A stretch of DNA of 64,000 bases. Source: Antedon mediterranea. Its lineage: Eukaryota; Echinodermata; Crinoidea; Comatulida; Antedonidae. The stretch is taken from contig NC_092677.1 of assembly GCF_964355755.1 (NCBI RefSeq), positions 13,600,601 through 13,664,600 of the forward strand. Direction: 5' to 3'. Below the pieces are notes generated by a model that made no database searches, had not been told where the DNA came from, and saw only the letters and a list, made by a program, of their open reading frames with translations. The translations under genes were made by a program, and so were the position numbers. Below, piece after piece: positions 23,101 through 35,800 of the stretch; within the stretch, counting starts at the first letter, position 1; each line of letters begins with the position of its first letter.

Positions 23101-26100
23101 TACAACATATTTCACTACCAATCACCATCCCTGAACAGGTATAGCTCATTATCATTATTATCACTTTATCATGACTACAGTATGAGCAGGAAAGAATGGT
23201 ACAGTGCATATTGGCCGCCGTTCATTCAATTCAGCCACCATCACTAAAGAAAATGCGAGTAAATTATAAAAGTTATACATTTTGGCGACCGAAATGATAT
23301 CAGATAGAAGATTTGGTATTAAAAATAAGTAAATTTGGCCGAAGTGAGAAATTCATAAAAAAAAAGGTCTGGGCTCTCGAAAAATACCATACGCAAAAGA
23401 TAGAACAAGGAACATCAGGTTTATCACTTTTACGATTTTTAGGCCATGGACCTCCAAATGGATCAGTCACTGATGGCTGGATATGGCACTAACAAAATAC
23501 CTTTGAAAGGGTGGAAATATGATAGTTATTAAGGATATTATACAATAGAGTAGGCCTAAAGAAATAATTCTTATCTATGATTTTTACATATATTCATATA
23601 TTCCATACATTATTTTGTGTACATACTGTAGGATATTCTGCTTCCCAGTGCTACATCTACTGATGAGAGTCCAGGTAGAAGACAGCCGGATGCTATTCCA
23701 CCTCACCTGTCGCCTCCAGACTTGATAACGTTGAGAGAGGATGTCTCCGATATGGAGACTATCCAAGTAATTATGTTCACTTTTTTTAGTAGATGGAAGT
23801 ACCGTTAAATATATCAGAATGAATCGTAGTGCTTGCTTGTAGATAAGCTTGTTAATATTATTTTAAAGTTGGTAATGTTGTTTTACAGGTTCCAGTAGAA
23901 GAGGAAATAGCCCAGGATCCGGCTTTCGCAGAAGTGATGCATCAAGTGACGGCAGCAATTAACAGACTAGAAACCGATGAGGAGAGAGAGTAAATAAATA
24001 ATTTTTTATTACCATGTTTTTTGATGATTGATTGGTGTTTTATAATATATAATATATCAATATATTGATAAAATATAAAACACACATGAATATTTAAATA
24101 TTCAATGACAAAGGATAATAATATAGATGATCCTAGGGGACACCCAACAAAAAGTCCCCTTAATAGGGATGTCCCTGAACTCCATATAGACTGAAGGATG
24201 CCCAATTGATTGACAAAAATATTGTCCAACATTACAGTTTCACAGGAAAATTCTACTGTAACTATATATTCTGGCCTACATTAAAAGTTAAAATGTTTTA
24301 AATTGTTTGTTCCATAAAAGTTAAAAAGAACTGCAGGTTTAATAAATTTTGACTTAAGCACTTCTCTATCTTGACTTTAAGCAATAAATGCCAGTCCTTG
24401 TGGGGTTTTTGTTCATGGAGTGCCACAGCCTATTACCTTATTAGTTTATTTATATAACGTCGTTTGTTGATGTTTGATAATGCAATGATTTCTATTATAG
24501 AGAAGGCATCATGCTTGTCGAAGAAGAAACCGGACAATTGTCCCTTTCTCGTGATCATCAAAGAAAAACCAGGGACCGAAAAAGAAAGAGAGGACTACCA
24601 GAACCAGAACCCATTCTACCACCAGATGACGTTGTGCATTCACCAAATTTCCCGAGTGTAAACGAAATTGCATCTATTACAGACGACATACCGTTAAGGG
24701 TCACACAGTTGGATGATATAGAGCAGATTGTCCCTAGGCCACCACCTGAAGAAACACCTCGGACTGATAAGGTTAGTTGAATAAATTGGGACAATATGCT
24801 AAACTTTAAATCTGTCCCTAACATGGAAAATAAAATTATAAATTAGAATATCTAAAACCAAGCAGCTGGTGTGGCTTGCATTAATATTCAGAAAGACTCA
24901 AACACTCAAAGACTTAAACAATGCGCTCCGAGAAAAATGATCTGTATAGATCTATCAGATGTAGAACCGCAAGATATAAAGATCCTTTGTTACTTACTAT
25001 ACTTATGCTCACTATGTCGGTCGGTTGGTAAACACCAACTCAAATTTGTGAACGCGACTGCAGCCATGTATTTCTTTGGATAGAGTTATTAAATAATGAA
25101 TAAACATTTTTTTCTAAAAATGTTTCATTTCAATAGGCTGTGGCACCTCCTAATTTGGAACTGTCTCCAATTGTCGAGATTATTCCTCCAGTGGTACGAA
25201 GACGGAAGAGGAGTCTGTTTGTGGACCAGGAGACCCAGCTGCATAAGACAGACATGAGGCATAACATGGCCACATCAGGTGACCTATGTAAAAAGAATGA
25301 TGTAAGATATTATACTGTATATTGGCATCATTTGGCTTAAAGATGTATTGTTCCCCTGAAAAATAATTTTTTCCAATTTTTTTTTTTTTAATATGCCATT
25401 TTATTGTCACATAATAGTTATTCACTTTGACCAAAATTTGGATCTAAAAACAATTTATTTACCTGAAAAAACTGTAATTTAAAGCAAAAAGTGGTCAAAT
25501 TGGCTGCGTGCCAGTCAATGGATTTTTGGTTGAATTTAGCCATTTATTAGGTTATTTTATAAGTGAAAACATTATTTTTTGGGTGTTTTTTTTTCTACGG
25601 AAGTGATTAACTTTATTTATTTATAACAAAGTCTGATTTAATTAATCTTCATTTCATTTTTCATGTTTTTGGGGACCAATACATCTTTAACTACTTCTAG
25701 TAGTTAAATGTTACCATTATTACACCCAAATAAATAAACATCCTCACCCCCCAAAAACCCTCCTGAAAAATAAGTTCCAGAGCGTTTATTTGAATAAATA
25801 CAGTATGCAATTTATTCTAGGATTGTACTATGTTTTGATCCTACACATACTTATCCATTGCAATAATTCATTTTTCATTGTTTCCATAGATAATATCAAT
25901 ACCAAAACATCCAAGTGCCAGAGAGCTGTTCAATCTTCCAACTAGAGTTGGTAAGTCCTGAATGTCAAAACTCAGGGGTGTTCTAGTGTCGGCCCTATTT
26001 TTTGCTAATTCGGTACAGTAACTTTTATATGTATATATTTATTGTGATTTTTTGCCTTGCCTTTTTCTTGTAATTGTATTTGAAGTTTCCATTTTTATAT

Positions 26101-29100
26101 TCATATATATATTTTTAAATCATGAAAAATGCCTTTTATAGTTTATATTTTTTATAGGCCTAATTTTTAAAAACCATTGTAACAAGTATAGGTTTTCTTC
26201 GGTACATGGTTCGGTACATTATCGATCTCCACATGTTAAATTTGAGATTTTAATATGTGTTGATAGCGTACCACTTTTTGAATGATATATTAAGCCATTG
26301 GTCCTGTGTTAAATATGGCGCAATCATGTGCATGTTTAAAGAAAGAGTAGATCGTCTCTGGTGTACTGCCAAATTGACAAGACAGAAGGACCCTACCAGA
26401 AACAAGTCCGCGCCAAATTTTGTGTAAAAATAACATAGATTCTATATTTTTATTACCGTTACCGCTTGTAAATTGGCTTTTAGTGGGTTATCCTTGTGCA
26501 ACATTCAAAATAATAACAACAAACAACAAAATGTAGCATTTGTAAATAATTTTAATAATCTAGTTAAAATGTATTAAATTTATTTCCGGATTAAATAGAA
26601 ACTCATAAGAATATCCATTCAACTCATTAAAAGCATTCATTGTATACTTTCTGTAGGTATGCGAAAAAGCAAACCAATGATGGCAATATGGAAAAGACAT
26701 GCTGTACCATGTGACTACGAAAGTCCGTCAGAATACGAGAACCAAATCTGGAGTACCATCTACCTCAGAGAAATGGCTAGTGATGAGGATAACACCAGAG
26801 TAAGGCAATTTCTTTATGCCATGATTATTACGAGTTGTAGTAGTCCTGAAGGCTATAATTCTTGATTCCATACAGCCCTGAGAACAATAGACTTTCGGCC
26901 CTCTTTCTTGCCTCTAGCCCTCTTTCTTGGACCTACAGCCCTCTTTTTAGGCTTCCAGCCCTCTTTTTTGCCTCTAGCCCTCTTTCTTGGGCCAGCCCTC
27001 TTTTTAGGCTTCCAGCCCTCTTTCTTGCCTCTAGCCCTCTTTCTTGGACCTACAGCCCTCTTTTTAGGCTTCCAGCCCTCTTTCTTGCCTCTAGCCTTCT
27101 TTCTTGGACCTACAGCCCTCTTTTTAGGTTTCCAGCCCTCTTTCTTGCCTCTAGCCCTCTTTCTTGGACCTACAGCCCTCTTTTTAGGCTTCCAGCCCTC
27201 TTTCTTGGACCTACAGCCCTCTTTTTAGGCTTCCAGCCCTCTTAATTGCCTCTAGCCCTCTTTCTTGGGCCTACAGCCCTCTTTTTAGGCTTCCAGCCCT
27301 CTTTCTTGCCTCTAGCCCTCTTTCTTGGGCCTACAGCCCTCTTTTTAGGCTGCCAGCCCTCTTTCTTAGGCCTCCAGCCCTTGATACATAATAAAAAATA
27401 TCCTCTAGGCAATGGTGATAAAAAAACGATGGTGAGTTTTTAACCCAGGGCTAACGTATGGTTGCCTGAGCACCACTTAGATCCAACTGTCTTTTCTTTA
27501 ACAAACGTTGATTGCGCGTACACTATTGATAGTCGTAAGGATAGCCGCTAGTCTCAAATACCATTTTGTCGGACACAATTTATGAGTTGGAAATACCTCG
27601 ACGCTTCGCATTGAAAGTATGTATATACTATTTATATTTCAATTTTGTCCATAATTATATAAGTGATGATAAAATGCACGCATCTATACCGGCATTTTAC
27701 AAACATGGCTTCCGAGGACTATTTCTATGTTAACCAATTCTAATGGTTTTTCTCCAGGAATTATCTGATATAGAGAGAATAAGACGCACCATGACGGAAA
27801 GTAGAAGTCTCCTATTAACTGGTAAGTATAACACAGTTTCTCTCACTACATCCAAAAGTGTTATACAGTCAACAGTACCAGACACCTTTGGGCTAGCGAA
27901 CAAATATGTCTGTTTTCCGGAATGTCTGGCATTGGGAATGTGTTTTTTTATGTTAAAAATGAATTTGGGCATCATACAAGAAAAGTCTGGTATTGGGACT
28001 GGGAGAGTTTCTGGTTTTCAGAGACAGAGTCCGATATTGGGAGAGTAACTGTATTACTGAAATACTCTGGCACACCACAAGTACTGAATCTCAGGAAAAA
28101 ATAAGATTATTAAATATCTGATATACCTATTAAATCATAAATTCTTTTTTATTGACTGTGTAAAAAAACAAAGTCTATATAGGCCTACAGTATAACAAAT
28201 ATGAAATATTATGCCTTTCTTTCAGATTTAACTTCACTATCAGAAACAAGAGAGCGAGATGCTGACAGGTAGGTATTTAAAAACATGATCTAAGGATAGA
28301 GACATCACATAATAGACCACAAGCCTGTTTAAAGCCTATTTTCCACTAGGAGGATTTTTTTGTGACAAAACCATATTCAACAAAACATTTTTTTTAAATG
28401 TTTTTTCATGGGGACAGTACAGTACATCTTTAAAAACTATTTGATCGTTGTTACTAGTGAGATTTTAAATTTTTTAATTGTAACTATTGCATAAATCAAA
28501 TATTCTTTATCTAGATTCTCATCTAGTCTTGCAAGACCACTGACCACCAACAGTATTGAAGAAGTACCAAGGGAACTTGAAATGGCGGAACAACAACAAA
28601 CAGAATTTGATCCAATTCCAGAACACATTTTAGGGGAAACAGGGAGAGAACTAGGCAGGTGAGAAACACAAAACTGATTTTCCGATTTTATGCAATATAT
28701 TTTTTCATAACAAATTTATTATCACTAGCCTACCAGATGTTTCATAGTCTATTGTATATGCAGCGGCATAACACAGTGGCCAAGGCCTCTTGTTTAGCAC
28801 TCCTAAGAGGCCCTTCAACCATAGATAGAGGTATACTGTAACCTCATGCTCCAATGCTAAGTAGTTGCATTGGGCTGCTCATGCTCTAGGTTTATCAACG
28901 AATCAATGGCCGAGAGGTTAAGGTAGGTGCGCCGTTCACTGTACCTAAAGAACCAACAATATGGCATGGGTTCTAGGCCGACTCGCTCCTAGTTTAGGTG
29001 GTAGAACAAGTCCACTCAGATAAGGAAAACCCTTTGCACTAAAGAACCCAGTTCATCATTCAAAAAGAGTAGGAGGTTACCCGGTGAACGCTTGGCCACA

Positions 29101-30643
29101 TGTGCCAAAGACATAAAAAATATTATAAAATATCTTAACTATTTGTTGGTATTTATTATTACAACCTATTAATATATTCTAGTGCTATTAATAATATTTT
29201 GTATTTTGTTGCTGTTTAGAATTTTAAAATAATCAAATAAATTTTTTGAGATGGTGCAGCATTATGTCTCATGTCCAATGGTGCAAATCATTATGTGGTT
29301 TTAAGACTGTTCTCGGTTATTATTTATGTCTTTTTTTATTGTGTAATTTTTAAATTGTTGGTATTGATTGTTTTAAATTAAGCTGATGTTTATGTTTTTT
29401 TCATGTACAGCGCTTAGAGTTTGTTTCTGTCATTTTGAAGCGCTTTATAAATTTAATTTATTATTATTATTATTATTTATTATTCTTAATTTCAAATTAA
29501 TCTATATCCAATAAACCCTTACAGTAGTAGTGACGAAGTCCCAATAGAACTTGTACCGGAGCAACAGATAGAATTGGACGATATTAGATATGGACAGAGG
29601 GATATTAGAGAACTGGACACAGTAACAGTTCATGAAGAGAAAATAGCTTTAGCAGACCTTTTGAACGGTTCAGAACAATCTTTCGCAAGGTAAGTCTTAA
29701 TAAGTAATACTGTATGTTACAATATAGAAGGCACGTGTTACAAGAGACAATGTCGCTATAGAAGCATATACTTTTTACAAAGTTGAATTAAACTACAGTA
29801 TTATCATTTTAAAATATATGTTTACCACAATTTTTAAATTCAGAGACATTAGTAACCTGATGGAAGATGGGTCGGTAACATTCCTTGAACTGTGCCCTTA
29901 TACTACTTACAGACAGGCAGTGGCGAGAATGTTCTATGTCTGCTTAGGTAAGTTTAGATATGCAGTTGATTTAGCCACACCCCACAAGCAATTTTGGTTT
30001 GTGGTTCCTGGGTTCAGGTCTATTTTGTTGAGTAGAATGTAGATTTACATATTCAGCTCCATTTTTTAGTTGCGTGCTGAAGTTAGTGTTTACCGACAGA
30101 CCGACCGACATAGTGAGCTGTAGAAAAAATATATTATACTATAAAAATATTATACAAATAGTGAATGTTTATGAGTGTGATGGTATAAATAATTTCAAAG
30201 GTAAAAGTTGTATTTTCACGAGGTGACAGCCGAGTGAGAAAATTATCTTGTTGTTATGGGGCATCACTGGAGCATGTGTACAGTAAAGCCTTTGGAGCAA
30301 TGCATTGTTATTGTGCTGTCGTTAAGGTCGTGCTGTCCGGGCTTCACCCGATAAAAATCGTAATACACTGCCTGCGCTATGTGGAGAAATTAATAGGGCA
30401 CTTACTTGTTACCATGGACCAACAATCGTCCAATCAAATGACAGCAATTTATTTAGGTGTTATATAATGTACAGTACGCGTATACGACCCTAGTTAAGTA
30501 AAAATAGTATACACCTACTTTATGTTCAATTATTTATTTTTTCTTTTTCAGTGCTGTGTGAAAAGGGTGTTATCAAAGTGTCACAGCCTGAATTCTATGG
30601 CACAATAACGATTGAACGAGGGCCAAATTTTCCCTTGTTTTAG
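20186..30643 (+). CDS. REC8: meiotic cohesin kleisin REC8
   Basis: Alpha-kleisin that closes the SMC1/SMC3 ring in meiosis. Exons: 20186-20241, 20806-20874, 21775-21893, 22560-22635, 23649-23766, 23889-23989, 24501-24771, 25137-25301, 25890-25950, 26657-26799, 27758-27821, 28226-28268, 28515-28658, 29525-29689, 29844-29947, 30552-30643. Phases join cleanly to 596 residues (human about 547). The N-terminal Rad21/Rec8 domain (1 to about 106) starts MFYSHNILQKKGGRFGKIW and includes RLSLYLSSQLMFGVVRVF. The REC8-specific middle block RRRKRSLFVDQETQL is near 290. The C-terminal winged helix (about 532-596) has FLELCPYTTYRQAVARMFY and VSQPEFYGTITI. The middle block argues for REC8 over RAD21. The fifth exon's 3' splice site was chosen at 23649 because the nearer upstream AG breaks the frame. 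A 3' splice site near 20124 suggests a 5' noncoding exon. Confidence 0.93.
21021..21300 (+). repeat. tRNA-derived SINE, family 1 (best copy)
   Basis: REC8 intron 2. A box GTGGCCGAGCGGTTAAGAC at 21031, B box GGGTTCGAGGCTC near 21087, then a body with CTTCTCGGATAAGGACTATA. The A and B boxes point to a Ser/Leu-type tRNA ancestor. Confidence 0.85.
21418..21690. repeat. GGACACC dispersed repeat with internal 17-18 bp minisatellite
   Basis: Begins AGAGGACACCTTTGAGACCC with AACAAAGTGTCCCCTTAATA, then from about 21540 holds eight or so imperfect units like TGAATAGGGGTTGTCCC. The family also occurs at 14597 and 24130. Confidence 0.75.
22675..22890 (+). repeat. SINE family 2, partial
   Basis: Body words AGGTGTACAAATATGTATCT, AGGTCAAGACACAATGTTGT and GATTACTAGCTGCAT match the 47228 copy. 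Ends in a TTATTATTATTATA-like tail. The tRNA head is truncated. In REC8 intron 4. Confidence 0.7.
24130..24235. repeat. GGACACC dispersed repeat, fragment
   Basis: GGGGACACCCAACAAAAAGT followed by CCCCTTAATAGGGATGTCCC. Short relic of the family seen at 21418, in a REC8 intron. Confidence 0.6.
25337..25690. mobile_element. MITE with TTAA flanks (AGATGTATTG family), 346 bp
   Basis: REC8 intron 8. The element 25341-25686 starts AGATGTATTGTTCCCC and ends GGGGACCAATACATCT, flanked by TTAA at 25337-25340 and 25687-25690. It is non-coding. Copies at 43329-43676 (complete) and about 33488-33860 (decayed). TTAA targeting is the hallmark of piggyBac-type transposases. Confidence 0.88.
26895..27380 (+). 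repeat. 20/60-bp pyrimidine-rich minisatellite in REC8 intron 10
   Basis: A 60-bp composite of three related subunits of 19-21 bp: CCCTCTTTCTTGCCTCTAG, then CCCTCTTTCTTGGACCTACA, then CCCTCTTTTTAGGCTTCCAG. About eight composites, some truncated. Each subunit is a pyrimidine run ending in AG. Three overlapping ORFs cross it only because the period is near a multiple of three. Confidence 0.9.
28895..29110 (+). repeat. tRNA-derived SINE, family 1
   Basis: REC8 intron 13. A-box-like ATGGCCGAGAGGTTAAG and B-box-like GGGTTCTAGGCC before GACTCGCTCC, then a body with CCACTCAGATAAGG. Diverged copy. Confidence 0.75.
29400..29478 (+). repeat. LINE-type 3' tail
   Basis: CAGCGCTTAGAGTTTG, then GAAGCGCTTTATAAATTTAA, then a TTA microsatellite. 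This is the 3' end style of CR1/L2 LINEs and of SINEs that borrow it. Confidence 0.55.
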
Positions 30644-30703
30644 AACCAAGATTTGGGATTTCAAGAAAAAAAAGTAAATGACTATAATAACATTTTCAGT
30701 AAA

Positions 30704-30714
30704 AATAAAATAAA
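30704..30714 (+). terminator. REC8 polyadenylation signals
   Basis: Two overlapping AATAAA hexamers 61 bases past the REC8 stop codon. Confidence 0.7.
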
Positions 30715-32800
30715 AGAATTGCAACTTGCAAGAGAAGTTTGGTTCTCACTTGCATGCAACGCAAAGACGTAGTTTGAACCATCAGGATTGGTTAAGTTAC
30801 TTGCGGTCTGTTTACATCTTTGCGTTGCGTCCACGTAGGAAACGATATTGTTGTATTCACACATGTTCTCTGCTTTACAAATGAAGACGGCGTGCGCGTT
30901 ATTCAACTCTTAATTGTACGATTTTCCATTTAACAAAACAGCACCATCTTTCATTACATCTTCAAACAATAACATGACTGAAATTTTAATGTGTTTGTTG
31001 TACGCACATGATTTTAATTGATAAACACTCGGGTTCGAATTTTTAAATTTGTATACATTTTGTATTTTGACACTTTTTTTTTAATACTGTTTAAATCCCT
31101 ATTATATTAATATAACCGTATTAACATAAAAATATAAATATATATATTAACATAAAAATATGATACATATCGTCAATGTTGTACCTTTGTGTCTGTTTAT
31201 GCATTATTTTCCAACGTATTGCATTCCAATATAAATATGATTATTTATTACATAATATACTATTTATAACCTATTTATGTACACACATAAAAATAAATAA
31301 TATATCATATATATAGGTCCTATTTTAATTTTCGATGAATTTTTATGATTTTTAATTGAAATATTTATGTACTATTTTAATATAAAATGGTAACATTTGC
31401 AATATTATTTTCATTATATTTGCAATATTATTTTCATTATATTTGCAATAGTTTTAAAATTTAATATACCCTATTGTATTTGTAGTTGTTTTAAAGTAAT
31501 ATTAATTTTTTAATAAATCAATAGTTATTTGTTTTAAAAAAAATTCTGAACACAAAATTTAATAACAATTTGTATACACTTTTTAAGAATACATTTTTGT
31601 GATTCAAATTTTCAACAAAAAAAATATAAATATAAAAAAATAACAATTTAGTCTGCTTATTTGTTTTGTAAGAATTCAAGTTATATTCACTGCTCTCATG
31701 TTTCTATGCACAAAAATAGTACAGTATGTATATTCTGTACAGTTGTATTTTAAATGTTCAAATACTGTATTAATGTCTGTGTTAGACTTTGCATTATAAA
31801 TTGCACATGGTTAATTAAATTAATCTCTACATCATATTTACTATAATATATATATTAGATATGTTACAATTAACAATGTTTTGTAATTTAATTTTTATTA
31901 ATAATGAAAATAATTTACACTTTAATATATTTATAAATTTTAATTGAAATATTTATGTATTATTTGATAACATATTAGTATTTTAAGATGCATTAAATTT
32001 ACCAAAATCTTATTATAAATGTTAATATAATGAAAATAATTTTTATATCATTATATACTTATAATTTTAAAATATTTATGAAATTTAATTGAAATATTTA
32101 TGTAATATTTTATAACATTTGCAATATCATTTTTACATTATATGCATTAAGTTTACCAAAATTGTTTAATTTAATATGCAATATATTTTCAAAATGTATA
32201 TACAGCATTATCTCTTTATACAGTAGTTTTATACAATTTTTCCATCTCACTGATATGGTGAATAAAATGTAATTATGTTTATTTTATTGACGTTTTTATA
32301 AGTTTTAAACTTTTGAATTGAATCAATGTTATAATAAAATTATAAAAAAAACAAATTATGGATTGTATGAAATTTATTCCACAGTGTACATTGTTTCATT
32401 TGGATTTCGGTTTAAATCAATCAGTCGCACTTTATTTTGGTTGTGATTCCGGTATTTGGTATGGAGTACCGATAGCTACGCTACATTCTTTTTTTGTTGT
32501 GATTAGTAGGCCTATTAATAAAGTCTGCATTTGTTGTGAATGAAACGCATTATGCCATCGAATGATTTGATTTTTTGATTTGATTTATTTCGGCATCAGT
32601 ACATAAAATATCACAGACATACAATTAAAATTGGCAAAAATAAAAATACCAAAATAAAACAAGGATGCCAAGGAAAAAGAATCATATAAATATTAGTCAT
32701 GTGCCTGTTAAAATTTATATTTATTTGGCATTTTACGTTCTTGACTTAATACAACCACCGACAATGATTTTAGGCTGAAATGTTCTCAATGCAGCCAGTG
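30715..32800. other. AT-rich intergenic spacer
   Basis: Between REC8 and METTL17. A piece near 30720-30840 (GGTTCTCACTTGCATGCAAC) may be a decayed GGTTCCCACTAG element. From 31000 to 32350 there are homogeneous AT-rich words such as AATTGAAATATTTATGTA, partly repeated, without an ORF of note. The METTL17 promoter should lie in the last few hundred bases. Confidence 0.5.
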
Positions 32801-32849
32801 AAAGAAATGGACAAAATTTATTGACAACCTGGAAACCACTATAACAACA

Positions 32850-35800
32850 ATGGCAGCCTCCTGTATAAAAGACATGACTTATTTTTCAGTCGTGTTGTTC
32901 TCTTATCCACGACTAAGTAGGCTAAATTTATTTAAAAAATACATTTGTAATATCAATAGATATTCTACAGCAGTAAGTTAACCTACAATTGAATATATAT
33001 ATATTTGTTAATATTAGGTATAGGCCTAGGCCTAGTACTAGCCTATATTTGTTACGCTCCCTCGTTCGCTCTAGCCTATCGATGATGATGTCTAGCTAGG
33101 CTTTTTGGTGGCTTCCATGCCGCCTTTACTATTACTATGATTACGGTCTTACGCCAGTGTAGTAGGCCTAAATTAAATTGTTATTTTGGTATGTTCGCAT
33201 TACTGTATATGGTTAAATAAGGAAAGTTCAACATGCACACAACTCCTGTTTTCCTTATTGATAGATAAAACAACCTAACTTACCACATGACAGACAGAAC
33301 AAACACCCGTCCACCACATGTCCAGAAGTTGAATAAGACTAAAGAGTTGAGAGAAGCTTGTTTAGAACTGATGGCCTTTAATTTGCATAAAAATAACTTG
33401 ATCCCAGGGGCCACAATTATTATTCTCTAGTTCTAATCAATAGTTTGAGTTTATAGATAGTTGTATCATTGTACTTTACATTTTATTGCTTAAAAGATAT
33501 TTAATTATTCTCCCCACAAAAAAATAATAGTTAAACATTTTTTTTTGTTGAATATGCCATTGATTTTACACATGTCACATACTGTATAATAATAGTTATT
33601 TTATTCACTTGGACCAAAAGTTGTTTTATTGTTGAAAAAAGACAATTATTTTCCTGAGAAAAAACCCTGTAATTTAATGCAAAAAATAAATTTTCAGACA
33701 GTGAATTTTTGGATCATGTAGTAATAATTATTTCTCCATGTTTACATTTTGTATGTATTTAGTTTTTTTAATATTTTTTTCTACAAGTATTAAGTAACTG
33801 CCAAATGGCATATTCAAAGTCTGATTTATTAATCTTCATTTTTCATTGTTAACATTTTATAATATTAAAATCTATTTAATAAAATTGAAATATTATTTGC
33901 ACATTTGAATAATCCTTTAAAAAAAAAGTTAAGAAAATAACATTCCTTATCAACCAACTAGGTTACTGTTAAAAAGCACCAAACAACTATGGATGAAAAT
34001 GTGGATACAAATTCATCAACATTTGTACACCGCAAGCACCCAGGCATACTAAAATGTCGCAATGTACAGTTACCAGTGTCACTTCAGGAAAGCATTACAG
34101 TTTTATTAGCAAGTATGTATTTAAATAAATGTTTAAACTATCAATACTCATATTAATTCTTTAAGAAGATATACAAAACTAGAAAGCCACTCTGAGAGTG
34201 CATACCTCCACCTACTGTAAAATTCTCCTACATAAGATTTCTCCGGTAAAAAAAGATATATATATATATATTTGTGTGTGTCTTAATGCTGTTTCTGATT
34301 TAGGCTAATTTCATTACAAGCATGTGTATGCGAGTTTGGTGTAATGGTTATGTAACAAGCCTTTCAATTAACAACAATAGCTTCAGTTGACTAACAATAG
34401 AACAGCAACGCGAAAATCAAACGAGTGAATTTGAAAAGAAATAGGTTTTTTAAACTACTCGCATCAAAAAACGTGCACATTAAATCAAATTATGTTTTAA
34501 AATTACAAATCACAGATTATAACTCTTGCCTCTTGTTAAAAAATGAAGTTTTTTGGACAAGTAGTTCTCGAGAAAATGCAATTTCAGTTTACTTGTTACT
34601 TTAAAACTGCTCGCCGGCTTTTGAAAAATTCTGTCCTATCTTTTAACACTAGCAGGTCTGAAAAAGTATACTAAAAAGTGGTCCAGAATTGGGACTGTGG
34701 TCCCAAATGGTCCCAAAATTTAATTGAATGGTCCTTGACCACATATCTATCTGTCTATTCATTTTGGTAAAGATCTTGTAATTACTTTTTGAGTAATCCT
34801 ACTAACAAACAAACAAACAAACACACGCTACCGATTACATATACCTCCTTGGCGGAGGTAAATAAATATAACAAATTAATAAATAATAATATCCTGGATT
34901 TATATAGCGCCTAATGTTGTGAAACCTCTAACCGCTGAACATTATTACCCCAGTCATTTTTTGCATCAAACACGTATGGAAACATACTCCCATAATGCAG
35001 TTAGTAATCAATTTAATGCAGCTAGTAATCAATTTAATGCAGTTAGTAATCAATTTAATGCAGCTAGTAATCAATTTAATGCAGTTAGTAATCAATTTAA
35101 TGCAGCTAGTAATCAATTTAATGCAGTTAGTAATCAATTTAATGCAGCTAGTAATCAATTTAATGCAGCTAGTAATCAATTTAATGCAGCTAGTAATCAA
35201 TTTAATGCAGCTAGTAATCAATTTAATGCAGCTAGTAATCAATTTAATGCAGTTAGTAATCAATTTAATGCAGCTAGTAATCAATTTAATGCAGTTAGTA
35301 ATCAATTTAATGCAGTTAGTAATCAATTTAATGCAGCTAGTAATCAATTTAATGCAGCTAGTAATCAATTTAATGCAGCTAGTAATCAATTTAATGCAGC
35401 TAGTAATCAATTTAATGCAGCTAGTAATCAATTTAATGCAGCTAGTAATCAATTTAATGCAGCTAGTAATCAATTTAATGCAGTTAGTAATCAATTTAAT
35501 GCAGTTAGTAATCAATTTAATGCAGCTAGTAATCAATTTAATGCAGTTAGTAATCAATTTAATGCAGCTAGTAATCAATTTAATGCAGCTAGTAATCAAT
35601 TTAATGCAGTTAGTAATCAATTTAATGCAGTTAGTAATCAATTTAATGCAGTTAGTAATCAATTTAATGCAGTTAGTAATCAATTTAATGCAGTTAGTAA
35701 TCAATTTAATGCAGTTAGTAATCAATTTAATGCAGCTAGTAATCAATTTAATGCAGTTAGTAATCAATTTAATGCAGCTAGTAATCAATTTAATGCAGCT

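Noticed and set aside
23630-23648. Upstream acceptor for REC8 exon 5 (would add DILLP)
   Set aside because: Joined to exon 4 it shifts the frame and meets a stop; only the AG at 23647-23648 keeps phase. A missed microexon could rescue it, so this is not fully excluded.
26862-27443. Leu/Phe/Pro-rich ORFs (for example LFLGFQPSF repeats)
   Set aside because: Frame effects of a pyrimidine-rich minisatellite in a REC8 intron.
20186-30643. RAD21 rather than REC8
   Set aside because: The middle block RRRKRSLFVDQETQL and overall length fit REC8; the longer RAD21 middle and its ending are absent.
32358-32543. 61-codon ORF in the REC8-METTL17 spacer
   Set aside because: No homology, no splice partners, AT-rich context.
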